Shown here one piece after another: positions 37,101 through 47,987 of a DNA stretch of 64,000 nucleotides. Both the position numbers and the translations under genes were made by a program. The notes below the pieces were generated by a model. The model was not told where the DNA came from. It made no database searches and saw nothing but the letters and a program-made list of their open reading frames with translations. Every line of letters starts with the position of its first letter. The stretch's first letter is position 1. This DNA is from Sphaerolaimus hirsutus (lineage: Eukaryota > Nematoda > Chromadorea > Monhysterida > Sphaerolaimidae), in assembly GCA_964036195.1 (NCBI GenBank), contig OZ038457.1, forward strand, positions 15,961,147 through 16,025,146, written 5' to 3'.

Positions 37101-40100
37101 AAAATTGAATAATGAATAATGTTATAAAATACAAATTAAACTTGAGTTCCAGTCGAAACATTCAAGTGTAGCAAAAGTTCTCATTGTTGAAACATTCGAG
37201 AAGCTTCGATCTTCGGTTGTCGATGCTTCGCGAAACTTGGCAATATTTCTTCGAGAGGCTTCTGTGTTTTGCCATTACATTAACGACCTACACGAGTACA
37301 TAATCACGATTTAGTCTGGTGGTATATTTCTTATGTCGCGTGCCAGTCGCGTGCAATGTAATCTTCTTTTTTTTTGCCCCATCTGCCGTGTGTATTCCCG
37401 CGATAGAGCTTGTTTTTAGGCCGTATTCTGCTGCAATCTCGAATCCCATTTCAGGCGTTCGTTCTATTTCACTAGCGAAAGTGAAACTGGACCCTCGCAC
37501 TCGTACAGCCATCTGAACTCTGATGGGCAACACGACCAGTCTCCACCGTTGAAAACTTGCCAAGATGCGGGCGCGGACACATTTTCACGACTCTGCGTGG
37601 ACGCCAAAAAGCGCGCCGAGGATAACTGGCGCACCATGCAGAGAATGCGCGAGTTGAAAAAGTGCATTGAAAAATCGAAGGTCGACAAGAAGCACTCGCT
37701 GAATGTTCGTAGCTTTCTCGGTTTGGTTGTTTCATTATTGTAGCGTTTTCCATCTACCGTAAATCCTCCAAAAAGCCCCCCCCCCTGGAATGAAACCCCA
37801 CTGATAGCTGACTGATGACAAAATAACTCCCCCCCCCCCTCGAAACATTCCCCTCTCTTTGATGGGTGGGAAAGACGTCCATGTGTAACAAATGTATTTA
37901 TGTACATGTTCATTAAATGTATGTATTACTTTGCAGTTGTTGCACACTGACATTGATTTCATTGCATGAGTGACAGGATTTCTATTCTGGCTTACGCGTT
38001 TATGCAACACAGTTAACCCCATTCCGACAATGTATGCATTTTCCTAAATCTTCTGACGAAATTCGGTACCGAGTATATACGGTATTGTCGTTTTCGATGG
38101 TCAAAACAGCAATTCGCAGGGCCCTATCCAGTCGTCTCAGACCCGGCCGGAATTGTACGTGACTCAGCCGTGCAGCCAGTCTGGCACATCTCGTGCCATG
38201 CACCTGGCCAGCGCTCCAGAGGACACCAGTGCAAAAGAAAGCTCTGCTGGTTTGACCATATTTTGTCACCCTTTATGCTCTGAGCCGGGTGGCTATTTAG
38301 AATAGTATTTAGTTATCTGCAGGTAATTATGATCACTCAGCAAGTGTGCTCGCCGTTCAATTCAGCAATGTACCCAAGCTTAGTGATGGAAAAAGCGCCG
38401 GTCTCAAATGCACCATGGCAATTTGTCCTTAAGCGCTAGCGCCAGCGCTATGGCGTTTTCCCATCACTACCCAAGCTACATTGAAAAATGGTTGATTTTG
38501 AGAAAGTATAATTAAATAAAATCCCAGTCCCAAAATGAAAATTATAAAAAATCTATCTGAAAAATGCTGAGAAAATAGAAGTTGTTTATGGAATATTTTC
38601 TATATTTTCTTCTCGCGGTGACTTTTTTGTTGCTATTTTTTAATATTTAGGAATATAAAAATTTTTTCTTATTTTTTTCAGTGCTAAACATGCTATGCTT
38701 CAGGTAGATTGTTTATATTCTGAGATTATATTTAATTCTATATTCTCAAATATTTAATGATATTATCTCTAAATCACCCATTTTTTAATGTTAGCTGAGG
38801 TGCATACTTGCAGGACGAGCGCATTTGCAGAGGGAGCTTACTTGCACGGAGAGCTCCAGCCGACCAACCAACTTTTTGTACGCAGGCGAGACCGAAGTGG
38901 AAGATTTCCGCTCGGAAACAGGATACTTTTCCCCGAGGCCCATCAGCAGTGGCAGTTCCCATCCACATCATCAGCACCAGGCGCGCAGCCACGCGTTGTC
39001 TTGCGCGTCCGGTCCGCCCGCGGCACATGCGCCCACTTATCACCACCGACCGCAGACGGCCAATACGCAGAGAGTGGGTTCATGTGTGTAAAAATATAGT
39101 TTACGTGTTTAGAGGCGTCGTTAAGGGGTCAGTCCACATATGGAAACTTGGCCCACGTCCAAGTCACCCAAGCTATTTGACCCAGGTCCAAATTACTCAG
39201 GCGATTTGACCCTCATCCATGTCCGATTTTCCCTCAGTTTTTGCTTATAATCGCTAAATTATAAGAGTAGTTAGAACTCAAATGTGTTTTGAAAAAACGA
39301 GTTTACAGAAAAACCGATTTTGGAAGGGTGGGGGACCTTTGCCCCCACGGCCACTCTGTTGTGGTTTGGTAAACCTTCAACAATTCAAACAAGCGTGAAT
39401 GGCCGGTGCCTCGCACCTGGCTTTAGCGCTTGCCCTTCGCGTATGTGTACCACTTAGGTATATGTAGACTAGGTAATAGTATACAGAAAATATAGGAGAA
39501 ATATGCCCCATTTTGTCAATTTTCACTGTCATAATCGCTATTTTCGTCTATATATTTGTTCTATATATATTTTGTCTACATTAGGGATGGCAAGCGCTTT
39601 TTTTCAAGCGCTTTTTTTTTAAAAAACGCCGCTTTTTTTAAAAAAAAGCGCAAGGGTCCTAGCGCTTTTTTAAAAAAAAAGCGCTGGCAAAATTTTTAGT
39701 ACTCATGCACTAGGTATTTTGCAAATTTTTTTGCGCGCAAGCGCATAATTTCACATGCAAATTGCCATTGGTGGTTGTTTTCATTGGTTTTGTAGCATTT
39801 TAGTGGCATTGCTTCTATTCCTGCATGGTATCATGTAATAATAAGTTGAGGAGATATGTCAGTGTAGTAAATAATATCCAGCCAATGTGCTTCCACTTTT
39901 CTACAGTGTGAAACATCACTGTCATGTATTAGCCATCTTTTATAGCCAAATTGAAGCACTATTCCATGCCTAACTTCACTTGCAGTCAAGAAACATTCAA
40001 AAACGGCGATATACATAATTAGTCAACATAAAATTGGAATTTTTGGCAGAAATCAGCACTTATAATGCTATCAGATGATTACATCGCCATTATATGGTTA

Positions 40101-43100
40101 TATATCATCACAAGTACTGCCACTTGTCTGATATACCTGTATATATTGAGTCAGTACCATATTTGGGAGCTTTTTAGGTAACGTCTTGACAATTTTTAAA
40201 AAAAAGCGAAAAAAGCGCGTTTTTTTAAAAATTGTCAAGACGTTACCTAAAAAGCTCCCAAATATGGTACTGACTCAATATATACAGGTATATCAGACAA
40301 GTGGCAGTACTTGTGATGATATATAACCATATAATGGCGATGTAATCATCTGATAGCATTATAAGTGCTGATTTCTGCCAAAAAATTCCAATTTTATGTT
40401 GACTAATTATGTATATCGCCGTTTTTGAAAAGCGCTTTTTTCCATCCCTAGTCTACATATACCTATTTTCAGCCGGTTTTATTAATAACGATGCATAAAA
40501 TTTTGGCCGCCTGCCAAGTTGCCACAAGGGGTATCTCCGTCGTCAAGCACGTCGACCTTTATCCGCACGTCGCAGCATGTCGGCTGCCGCGCGGCGGCCA
40601 GCAGTTCCGCCGCAGTACACGGCCTCCAGCAGACGCTTCACGTGCACAACACGCCCGCGGCCGGTTTCAACTCGACTGCGGACGCGCAGCAGTCATCGCG
40701 GCTGGCGCCGCTCAAGGTGCGCAGTTCCAGCTCCGAGTGGGAACCGGACAACGACGGCAGACTTCTCGGCGGCCAGAAGGGTCGCATGAAGGGGGACGGC
40801 GATGATTCTGACCTGTGCGTTTGTTTGTCTGTTGTTTTGTGAAGCCCCAGTTCCGAACAAAATTTTTTGAAAAATCAATCCCGATACCAAAATTTTCAAA
40901 TCCTGACAAAATTACGTGATTCTGATCACTGGAAACTTTTATACATGTGCTAAGTGCGTTTTCGAACTGAGAAATGTGAACAGAAACCTCCAGTGCGCAT
41001 TTTGCGCCACTCATTTTGCGTCCAAGTGTGTTTTTAGATTTTTTTTGTGAACAAACTTAATACCAAAACTTTGTCCAAAATCCCGATCCTGACACCCGAA
41101 TCCTGAGTCCGTCGATTCCGTTTGAACCCTATTTTCATGATAGTGTCATGATTTTTTGCGCGTTTTTAGATGCGAGTCCGGCGGCGTGGGGCTCAGTATG
41201 TACATGCAACACTCGCCTCAGCTGCGCCCCTCCATAATCGGCCACTATCAGGATAACGAGGTATTTTAAAAACATTATTCTTTCTTAAAAACCAGTGTTT
41301 CCCAATCAAAAAATCTGTATCCTGCTGTCAGGGCTCCGACCCATCTGAACTGTCGTCCGGCGGCGTTGTCATAGCAAGTGGTGCAGTCGATTCTGTTCCT
41401 AATTGTAGGAAGATTCGAACCAGGAAGCGCACCGTGAACAGGGGTGGACTTACTCCTAACGTTACTGGGGGAGCTGGCCATGCCGCGCATTCAGCTGCAG
41501 TCGGCTGCGGTGCTGGTGAGTGTTTTTGTTATGTTGTTGTTTTTAGACAGTGGTTGATAAATCAGGGTTTTTTCAATTGGCGGTAGGCCAGTAGGCATGT
41601 CATTTGAAACTTGTCTGATATTTATTAGTTTTGTAATTTTTGATTTGATGCGTAAATTGAGTGAGCTCGGCTGGAGTCTCAAAGTGAAACGACTAGTGAA
41701 ACAACTAAACAACTAAATGCAATGTAAAGTGTAAATTATTTGTCTTGTAATATCACGCAGCTGCATCATGGCAGCCCATACCTCAACAAGCCGCGAGCGG
41801 TTCGTCGGCACGTCCGCCGCGCTGCCGCCAAACCGGCACTGTGCCCCCCGCAGCAGCTTCCAACACAGTTCAAAGTGTTCCCACAGGTCAAATGCACGCG
41901 CTAGCTAGTAAAACGCAGCAGATGCAAATCGCCACTGCCGACGCAACTAGCAGCGATGAGGATGATTCGAGTTTTGTCGGCGCCGCGACGCCGCCCAGCA
42001 GTTGGTGACAATGGTTCTTTGTCTTTGTCAGTGAATTTTGTCTTGTGCTGATGCGTGTCATGATGCGCAGGCGCCGTGTCACCGCTTTCATCTGCCGTGA
42101 ACCCTTTGAAGTTCCAGACTAAGAACAGAGCCAACTCGCTCGGAACCCAGTGCATGGCCAGCCAATCGATTGGCAGGAAGAGCACGGTGCGTCCTTCTTG
42201 GTTTTCATCCGCCCATCACAATTGCCAGCAGTAGGGTCCAAACGGTATCCCGAAAAATCACGGTATATTGTGGTCCCGATCCCAAATCCCCAATCCCGAT
42301 CACGAAATCTGAAAATCGCAATTCCGATCCCAAATTGTTGAAAATCCCAATCCCGATCCCGAAATCTCAGAAAACCGATCCCGATTCCGAAAAGTCAATC
42401 CCGTCTGCCACCCTAGCAACGAGAATGATTTTTCACCGCGCAGGGCACCATGGTGCGGCACACGCGCCACCGCGGCCATTCGACGTCGGCGGCCGACGGC
42501 ACCAGCGACTCGCAGGCCGAGTGCGCCGCGCAGTTCGCTCTGGGTGCCCAAGTGGCCACGGGCGCGGCCGCCAGCTCGCAGGTGTCCGGCGTGCCGCCCA
42601 ACGCGGCCACCGTGCCCGCCGGCAGTCAGCAGCCGCGCTGCGCAGTTTGTGGAGTCAGGGGTGGCGGCGCGAATGCCTTTCTCTGCAAGTGGGTACAGGG
42701 CAATGCGGGTACGATTTCGGGCTCAAACCAGAGGTTTTAGTATAGTGTTGGTGATGGTGGATACTACGGGTCAGGCCTATTATGCATCTAAACCTATTAT
42801 GCATCTACATCCATTATAGACACATTATACCCGCAGGGGTAAGTAAGGGGGCATTTTTTCCACCCCAAACTGCCCATTTATCTATCTATACCAGAGGCAA
42901 ATTTTGTTGGTTACTTTTCCCTGAACAGAACCCCCCAAGCAAATTGCTTAGCTATCTACCTATCTGGATCGCTTTTGAGCAATTTTACCCTAATTTTCAC
43001 CCAAAGTTACTAATTTTCATACTTTTTATCTATTTTCACCTTTAAAATCACTAGGTCATATGTTTTATTTCATATTTTCAGCATGCCGGGTATGGTTAAA

Positions 43101-43470
43101 TGCATTCTGGTTCTAGATGCATAATGGGTTTAGATGCATAATGGCACAGGCCCGATACTACCCCCTGAACCCCCCCCCCACTCCCAAAAAACCCCCCTAG
43201 TTATCTGAAGCGATTTTTTTTTGAAATTTAGAATTGAATCTCGAATTCCTTGCGTCCATTCGCAGATGCGGCAAGGCGCTGTGCGGCCGGCACCGGCACC
43301 CCGACGCGCACACGTGCCAGTTCGACCTGGGCCCGGCGGGCGTGTCCGCCAGCGGCGGGGCCTCCGCCGGCCTGAGCGTGCCCGGCGCCGGGAGCAGACC
43401 TCCCGCGGCCACCGGCGGCGCCGCCCTGCACAGACGCAGCATGGCCAGGGTGGACACGGCCAGCGATTGA
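31124..43470 (+). CDS. ZFAND4: ZFAND4/ANUBL1-like: ubiquitin-like domain plus AN1 zinc finger
   Basis: I assembled eleven exons: 31124-31258, 31335-31552, 37455-37708, 38814-39073, 40519-40814, 41170-41260, 41332-41515, 41761-42000, 42071-42186, 42444-42688 and 43266-43470. Phases close through the whole chain (2,244 nt, 747 residues; the human protein is about 727). Residues about 4-82 form a ubiquitin-like fold (LRIEVEAITGQ, STLADLKYEIWQRL, IQLLLLARAG). The middle is Ser/Gly/Gln-rich and probably disordered. Residues 664-697 are a perfect AN1 finger, C-x2-C-x11-C-x-C-x4-C-x2-H-x5-H-x-C, split by the last intron. The molecular role of this family is poorly defined; the domains suggest a link to ubiquitin or the proteasome. 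Weak points are the start of exon 5 and the unusual GTTGGT donor of exon 8. Intron 2 is 5.9 kb of nested MITEs. Confidence 0.88.
32896..33537. mobile_element. hAT-type MITE with ACGTTTTT arms, nested, inverted
   Basis: This is an inverted relative of 22096-22780 and 56471-57126. The ends are AAGGGTTGG (first base changed) and CCAACCCTA with exact duplication ATCTGATG (32888-32895 and 33538-33545). It contains the core with the GCGCGCTTGCGCGC palindrome near 33395. Confidence 0.85.
33602..33790. mobile_element. CACTAGTTT inverted-repeat MITE
   Basis: The left CCTGCGCACACTAGTTTCCAC and right AAACTAGTGTGCGCAGG are inverted ends. A central inner palindrome (CCGTCAACTACAGTTGACGG) is shared with relatives near 21.73, 43.83 and 55.79 kb. 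The element at 33792 inserted at its right end. Confidence 0.7.
33792..34494. mobile_element. hAT-type MITE with CGATATCGAATATCGACC arrays
   Basis: The ends are TAGGGTTCGGACGAT and ATCGTCCGAACCCTA with flanks GCGCAGGG and GCACAGGG (7 of 8 match). The arms are tandem ATCGATATCGAATATCGACC units. It is related to, but distinct in tips from, the 32721 element. Confidence 0.85.
35059..35712. mobile_element. Long-TIR element with GTAGTTGACATTCGAATGTC ends
   Basis: The left end GGCGCTCCACATGGTAGTTGAC and right GTCAACTACCGTGTGGAGCGCC are inverted copies. The inverted arms run about 95 bp inward on each side, to the site where the CCCGAT element inserted. Confidence 0.78.
35157..35584. mobile_element. 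hAT-type MITE with CCCGATCCCGA arrays
   Basis: The ends are TAGGGTTCAAGCGGG and CCCGTTTGAACCCTA with exact duplication CATGTCAC (35149-35156 and 35585-35592). Both arms are CCCGAT arrays. It sits inside the long-TIR element, which sits inside the TTTTCCG element. Confidence 0.92.
35785..36527. mobile_element. hAT-type MITE with CGATATCG arrays and GCGCGC core
   Basis: The ends are TAGTGTTGGGACGAT and ATCGTCCCAACCCTA. CATGCAGG follows the right end, and the same eight bases lie one base away from the left end. The interior has a GCGCGCTCGCGCGC palindrome near 36305. Confidence 0.78.
37757..38086. mobile_element. Palindromic TACCGTA...TACGGTA element in ZFAND4 intron 3
   Basis: The left TACCGTAAATCCTCC with C runs is loosely mirrored by GAGTATATACGGTA. 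It belongs to the C-run palindromic family. The boundaries are less certain than for other copies. Confidence 0.4.
38381..38469. mobile_element. 89-bp hAT-type mini-MITE, GGCGC core
   Basis: The ends are TAGTGATGGAAAAAGCGCC and GGCGTTTTCCCATCACTA with exact duplication CCCAAGCT (38373-38380 and 38470-38477). It is the smallest element recognised here and lies in ZFAND4 intron 3. Confidence 0.88.
39582..40450. mobile_element. hAT-type MITE with AGCGCTTTTT arms and 200-bp fold-back
   Basis: The ends are TAGGGATGGC and CCATCCCTA with exact duplication GTCTACAT (39574-39581 and 40451-40458). It carries the shared core and the GCGCGCAAGCGC palindrome near 39735. The right half is a near-perfect reverse complement of 39997-40196, ending near 40428. 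It lies in ZFAND4 intron 4. Confidence 0.9.
42232..42415. mobile_element. Short CCCGAT-array MITE in ZFAND4 intron 9
   Basis: It starts TAGGGTCCAAACGG and ends CCGTCTGCCACCCTA. The flanks GCCAGCAG and GCAACGAG match at 6 of 8 positions. The interior is CCCGATCCC repeats like 35157-35584 but diverged, so it is an older copy. Confidence 0.68.
42768..43153. mobile_element. MITE with GGGTCAGGCC...GGCACAGGCCC ends in ZFAND4 intron 10
   Basis: An exact 8-bp duplication GATACTAC flanks the element (42760-42767 and 43154-43161). The subterminal TATTATGCATCTAAACC is inverted on the right as GGTTTAGATGCATAATG. The interior matches the ATAGATAGC/AAAATCACTA repeats at 20.5 and 44.4 kb. Confidence 0.85.
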
Positions 43471-44105
43471 GCCGCTTGTGATGGCATTGGATGCTTTCGC
43501 GTCGACTTTTGGGAAACTTCTAGTGAATCTTGAGTTTTTTGGCTGATTAGCTCAGTACCGTCGGTCGATGGGGTTTTGTATTATAGACAGAATAATACAC
43601 ACTGTTCATTGTTCCGTTTCCCTAACTTCTATCTAGTCTTTCTCACCTGAGCCCCCCCCCCCCACGACGCACATTTTCTGCAGTTGATAGACAATATTGC
43701 AGACGCTATTTTTGTACGGAAATTTCAAACAATTTGGAAAACTGGGTTTATGATCAGTAAACTAAAAAGTTGTTTAATTCATAAATAAGCGTTCAATTGT
43801 ATTTGCGTTTACCGGAGTGAGGTGTTCGTCAACTACAGTTTATGGAGATAAAAATATCTCATTTCTGTCAACTAAATCGCGTTCAGAGCTGTTGTAATCA
43901 TCAAAAAAAAATCAAATTTGGGTGGTAAACTAATGTGTGTTGACACATAAAAATGCGTCCTTGGGGCTTTTTACGCGTTTTGCTGTGTGCGTGTTCGCTG
44001 TCGAATCGGTTTAACACTAAATTTCAGTAATTAAATGGCAGGGTAAAATTGAATTGGATTGAATCCGGCTGAATTGAGGGAAACTCAAAATCTGTCCAGT
44101 TATCT
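43471..44105. other. ZFAND4 3' UTR and intergenic sequence
   Basis: This follows the ZFAND4 stop. No AATAAA hexamer is obvious close to the stop; AATAATAC near 43591 is a possible weak signal. Positions about 43740-43950 are a degraded CACTAGTTT-family element (GTCAACTACAGTTTATGG centre). Confidence 0.4.
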
Positions 44106-44633
44106 CAGGGGTATCTTGAATTTTGACCCTCCGAGTGGTTGGATAGATAGCAAATCGCTCCTCCGGAGGGATAGATAGCTGAAAAATTTTCTGGGGGGGG
44201 GTTTGGGGGGGGGGGTTGTGGTGGTTCGATATATAGGCTTTTTCGGGGCATAGAAGGAAGAAAAGGGAGAAAAATCGCTAAAAGTAGGTGTAAAATAGCT
44301 CAAAATGGGTATACAAGAGCATATAGTACTTAAAATAGCCGAAAATAGGCAGTTATACGCATGAACCAGTGATTTTGGAGGTGAAAATCTATATATAGGT
44401 ATGAAAAATAGCGATTTTGAGCGAAAATTAGGGTATAATTTCTGAAAAATCGCTCCAGATAGGTAGATAGCTGGGCGATTTGGGGGGGGGGGGGGTTTAG
44501 GGGGTAGTAGCCCAAAATTTTGCCTCCGGGATAGATAGATAGCTGAGCGGCCTCCGGGATAGATAGATAGCTGGGCGGTTTGGGGGGGGGGTAACCCCCC
44601 CCCCAACCCCCCCCCCCCCATTCGAGACCCCTG
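44106..44633. mobile_element. hAT-type MITE, CAGGGGT...ACCCCTG, G-run rich
   Basis: Exact 8-bp duplication AGTTATCT (44098-44105 and 44634-44641). The interior has GGGATAGATAGCTG units, long G runs and AAAATTAGGGTAT sequence. It is the only copy of this family in the window with intact ends. Minus-strand frames through it (for example 173 codons) are Pro-rich artefacts of the G runs. Confidence 0.85.
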
Positions 44634-45236
44634 AGTTATCTATTTTTATATTGGAAAACAACGTTGTAAACCACTACTATGTACACATGTTTGTTCGAGT
44701 GGCCAAATTTTTTACTGTCAACGGCCGTTATGAACCGTTTAGATCGAGCTTAATTTGTAAAAAAAATACCTGAGATCTGTTTTACATGGTTCTTGTTCGC
44801 ATCGGAATAACTTATTGAAATTGTATATTCCACGCAAGAAAATGAATTTATAATTTATACATAATTATGCGCTGCATGTTTTGTCATTGCTTCGTTGAAG
44901 TCCAGTCGACAGAAACTTTGCACGAATCTGCATATTTACCTTGATTGACTCGGTTCCCCATTTTCGAATGCATATTTTTATTAGTTTCTCTCGTGTTTTA
45001 CGTGACTTAAAATTGGCTCGTCGCTGGACACTTTGGCGTTGATATTGTGCTTTTCTGTGAAAGCTTTCTGGCGGCTGACGCCTGGCGTTATTCTTTATGA
45101 GCGCTGAGAGTAGGCTCCATGTTTATGTCCTCCAATCAATCAATCAGCACCCCATAAATCAATCTACCATATAAAAATATATATCCCAGAGATTTTTTTG
45201 AACGCTAAGCTGTGTAAATGCGGGCGCGATAATGGC

Positions 45237-45482
45237 CCTACACCACTAGTTTTCACCGTGACACGTGTGAAAACTGAAATGGCGACATTCAGCCTACTGT
45301 TATTGTATGCTATATGTGTTGTAGTTTTTAAATTTTCATATTTTAACTTTCATATATTTAAATTCCAATTTAATTAAATTTAAATCATTCAACCGTGTTC
45401 ATTAATTTGCATTTTAAAAAATTTCAGTTTTCAAAAATTTCAGTTTTCACACGAAGTCACGGTGAAAACTAGTGTGTGTAGG
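45237..45482. mobile_element. CACTAGTTTTCACCGTGA inverted-repeat MITE
   Basis: The left CCCTACACCACTAGTTTTC and right GAAAACTAGTGTGTGTAGG are inverted. The interior is AT-rich. It is non-coding and related in tips to 33602-33790. Confidence 0.7.
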
Positions 45483-45871
45483 CACATTGATAAGCATTCA
45501 ACTATCCGATATAACCAATTCTTGTCTCACACGTAGCTGGTTTCTTCAATGGGCACAATGATTCTCTCGGCACTATTTAATCGCTTCACAATTTCATCGA
45601 GGTGTGTTCGAGTGTATTTACGGCTTTTGTTCCCTTTTTGGGCGCTGTCGTCTGGTGGATCCGTGTCAGTGTCATCATTTTTTTGTTCAAATTTAGCTTC
45701 AGACGAACTAGTAAGCTTTTGAAAAATGGTCTCTTGGCATTTTTTCAGGGTATAACCCTTTAAATGTAAAATGTTGACAGTAACCTATTTAGCTTGTTTT
45801 TTTTTAATCCTGTTAAAAACTTGTTGAACGTGCTGGGAATGTCTGGCAATATACCCTCCCACTCCCTCAGG

Positions 45872-46688
45872 CAGAGTTGCAAAAACGTATTTACGTTTAC
45901 CCGCAATACCCGGTTATTCGGGTATTTATACTTACGTTTACGCTTTCCAAAAATACCGTTACGTTTTGTTACGTTATCCTTGCACAATTACCCGGGTACC
46001 AGAGAAAACGTAAAAAATAAGTTAACGGAACTGTATTATTTGACAAATGTAGTGTATTATGATGAGTTCATCATGCTTAAATGATGAGAGGGTGCCAATT
46101 CCGCAAGTGAAGAAATGGAACAATTAAAAAATTATAAGTAAAAATTTAAGAGGAATGTAAATTTATGAGTGAGGAGAGAAATGAAGTCAAAAGTCGAAAA
46201 CTAGTGTCTTCTTGTGACCTGCCATGTGTCCTTTTACTTGCCATTTCATTTGCCACTTATAAATTTACTGTTTTTTACTTTTCACTTGCCATTCAACCTG
46301 CTTTTCTCCACTTAAGGAATAGGCACCATATGACCCTACACCCGCGGTAGTTAAAAACTACGCCAAATCTCAACCGGTTGCGATTCTATCCCAATTCAAT
46401 ATCCCGATCCCATAATTCTATATAAAATATATGTAAAATACAGGTATGTAGGTAAACAGATGATGTCAATGAAGATCATAGGAACATACATAATGTTGTA
46501 AAAATGTTCTTTTTATATTCAGTGATAGTGGAAGCACTTAATATTAATTTTTACGTTTACGTTTTATTTTACGTATTCCCAGGTATTTTTAAAATACCTT
46601 ACGTTTAAGTATTTATAGTCCAAAATTTGAAAAGTTATTTACGTTTACGTTTACGTTTTCCAAAAATACCGGTATTTGTACAACTCTG
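45872..46688. mobile_element. hAT-type MITE with TTTACGTTTACG arms, inserted at a splice acceptor
   Basis: The ends are CAGAGTTGCAAAAACG and CAACTCTG with exact duplication CCCTCAGG (45864-45871 and 46689-46696). The arms are arrays of TTTACG. The right-hand duplication supplies the AG acceptor and first base of the HMG-box exon that begins at 46696. Confidence 0.9.
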
Positions 46689-46695
46689 CCCTCAG

Positions 46696-47987
46696 GTTAA
46701 TCACCTCCGGCTGCCGCCGTTTCGCAACAGCCGCCGCGGCCGCGCGCGAACCCCCGAACCCCCCAGCCGAGCAGTCGAGCGACGACAAGGCCCCGCCCAA
46801 GGTGCACAGCGCGCGCGTGCTCTACGCCAAGGCGGTGCTGCCCGAGCTGGGCCGCGACAACCCCGAGGCCGACTTCAACCAGCTCATTGACATGGTGCAT
46901 GCCAACTGGGCTGGCATGAAGAACAAGGAGAGAAAGGTGTGTGGTTGTTGAGGACGTTCTAGCGGGGCAGGCCTGATACGCACACGTGCCCGATACGCAC
47001 ATATGCCCGTTTTTTTCACTTGACACTTTTTCAAGTGATTTTCAGATATGAGTAAAGTGAAAAAAAGTTGCGCAATGACATTAGTGAACTTTTTTCACTT
47101 CACTCATATCTGAAAATCACTTGAAAATGTGTCAAGTGAAAAAAAACAGTGAAAAATAGCCATTTTTCACTGTTTTTCATTTGACACATTTTCAAGTGAT
47201 TTTCAGATATGAGTGAAGTGAAAAAAACGGGCATATGTGCGTATCGGGCACGTGTGCGTATCAGTGCACGCCCGTTCTAGCTTGCATTGCGGCGTGTGTT
47301 TGGGAGCTTGGGCGGGGGTCTAGCGAGATATGTTTTGCACTACAGTGTTTTAGCGAATCTACTTTCACGCACCTCTGTTAGCTTCCCCAAGTGGGTGATT
47401 CCCATAATTGAATAGAATCTCTGGAAATCTTTCAAAAAGAAAATCTCTGGCAATATTAAAACGGGAAAATATACCTATTTATTTTTGTATTTTCTTTCAT
47501 TATAAAAATCTTAATCTCCCGAGATTTGGGGAATTCTAATCCTGGTCGGTAACGCCACTGGCGCTACCTAAACATGCGCGGTTCGCTTTGAGTTTGTATT
47601 ATTCCCAAGGAGCGCAATCGACCCAACCCCCCGCAGCCCTACGAGAAAGCCCACAGCCACTTACTAGCCGAGTATCGCGCGTACCTGAGCGCGGCCGAGG
47701 CAGCCGCGTTGGACAACGCTAGCTCAGCCTCCTCCGTGGTGTCCAGCGGGCCGCTGCACCCGTTTCCCTACAAGCAGCACCTGCAGCGGAAGAAACACGC
47801 GGTCATGAATCGGGCGTCTGATAGGAAAATGCGCCGCAGACACACGTTCAGTGGCGGCGGCTATGATAATAGGCGTTCGGGTAACTTTCAGTATCCCAGC
47901 CAGCCGCGCCAGCGCAGGCATAGTGATGGTGATGAAGCTTCGATTGATTCGAGAGACTTTTTGAGTTATTTAGAGAGGCTGCCCTAG
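46696..47987 (+). CDS. HMG-box protein, mitochondrial-like (first exon not found)
   Basis: Two exons are supported: 46696-46936 and 47637-47987 (stop TAG). They join in phase 0 to give 197 in-frame residues. The upstream exon is missing and must end in phase 2. The visible N-terminal part (RLITSGCRRFATAAAAARE) is Arg/Ala-rich and lacks acids, which fits a mitochondrial presequence. An HMG-like helical domain follows (SARVLYAKAVLPELG, ANWAGMKNKERKPYEKA, EYRAYLSAAEAAAL), then a basic low-complexity tail (RKKHAVMNRASDRKMRRRH). HMG-box proteins of this type package mitochondrial DNA (TFAM/Abf2-like), but that role is inference. It is tandem with the larger HMG-box gene at 52.3 kb, so the two may be paralogues. 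Confidence 0.68.
46964..47273. mobile_element. Palindromic MITE in HMG-gene intron
   Basis: It is flanked by exact 8-bp duplication GTTCTAGC (46956-46963 and 47274-47281). The inverted arms include GATACGCACACGTGCCCGAT and its complement, followed by GTGAAAAA and TCACTTGACAC repeats in both orientations. It can fold almost end to end. Confidence 0.85.

Noticed and set aside
40491..40842. Alternative 104-codon frame over ZFAND4 exon 5
   Set aside because: Only the frame used in the model links in phase with both neighbouring exons.
44100..44621. 173-codon Pro-rich minus-strand frame
   Set aside because: It is a translation of G runs within a MITE that has an exact target duplication.
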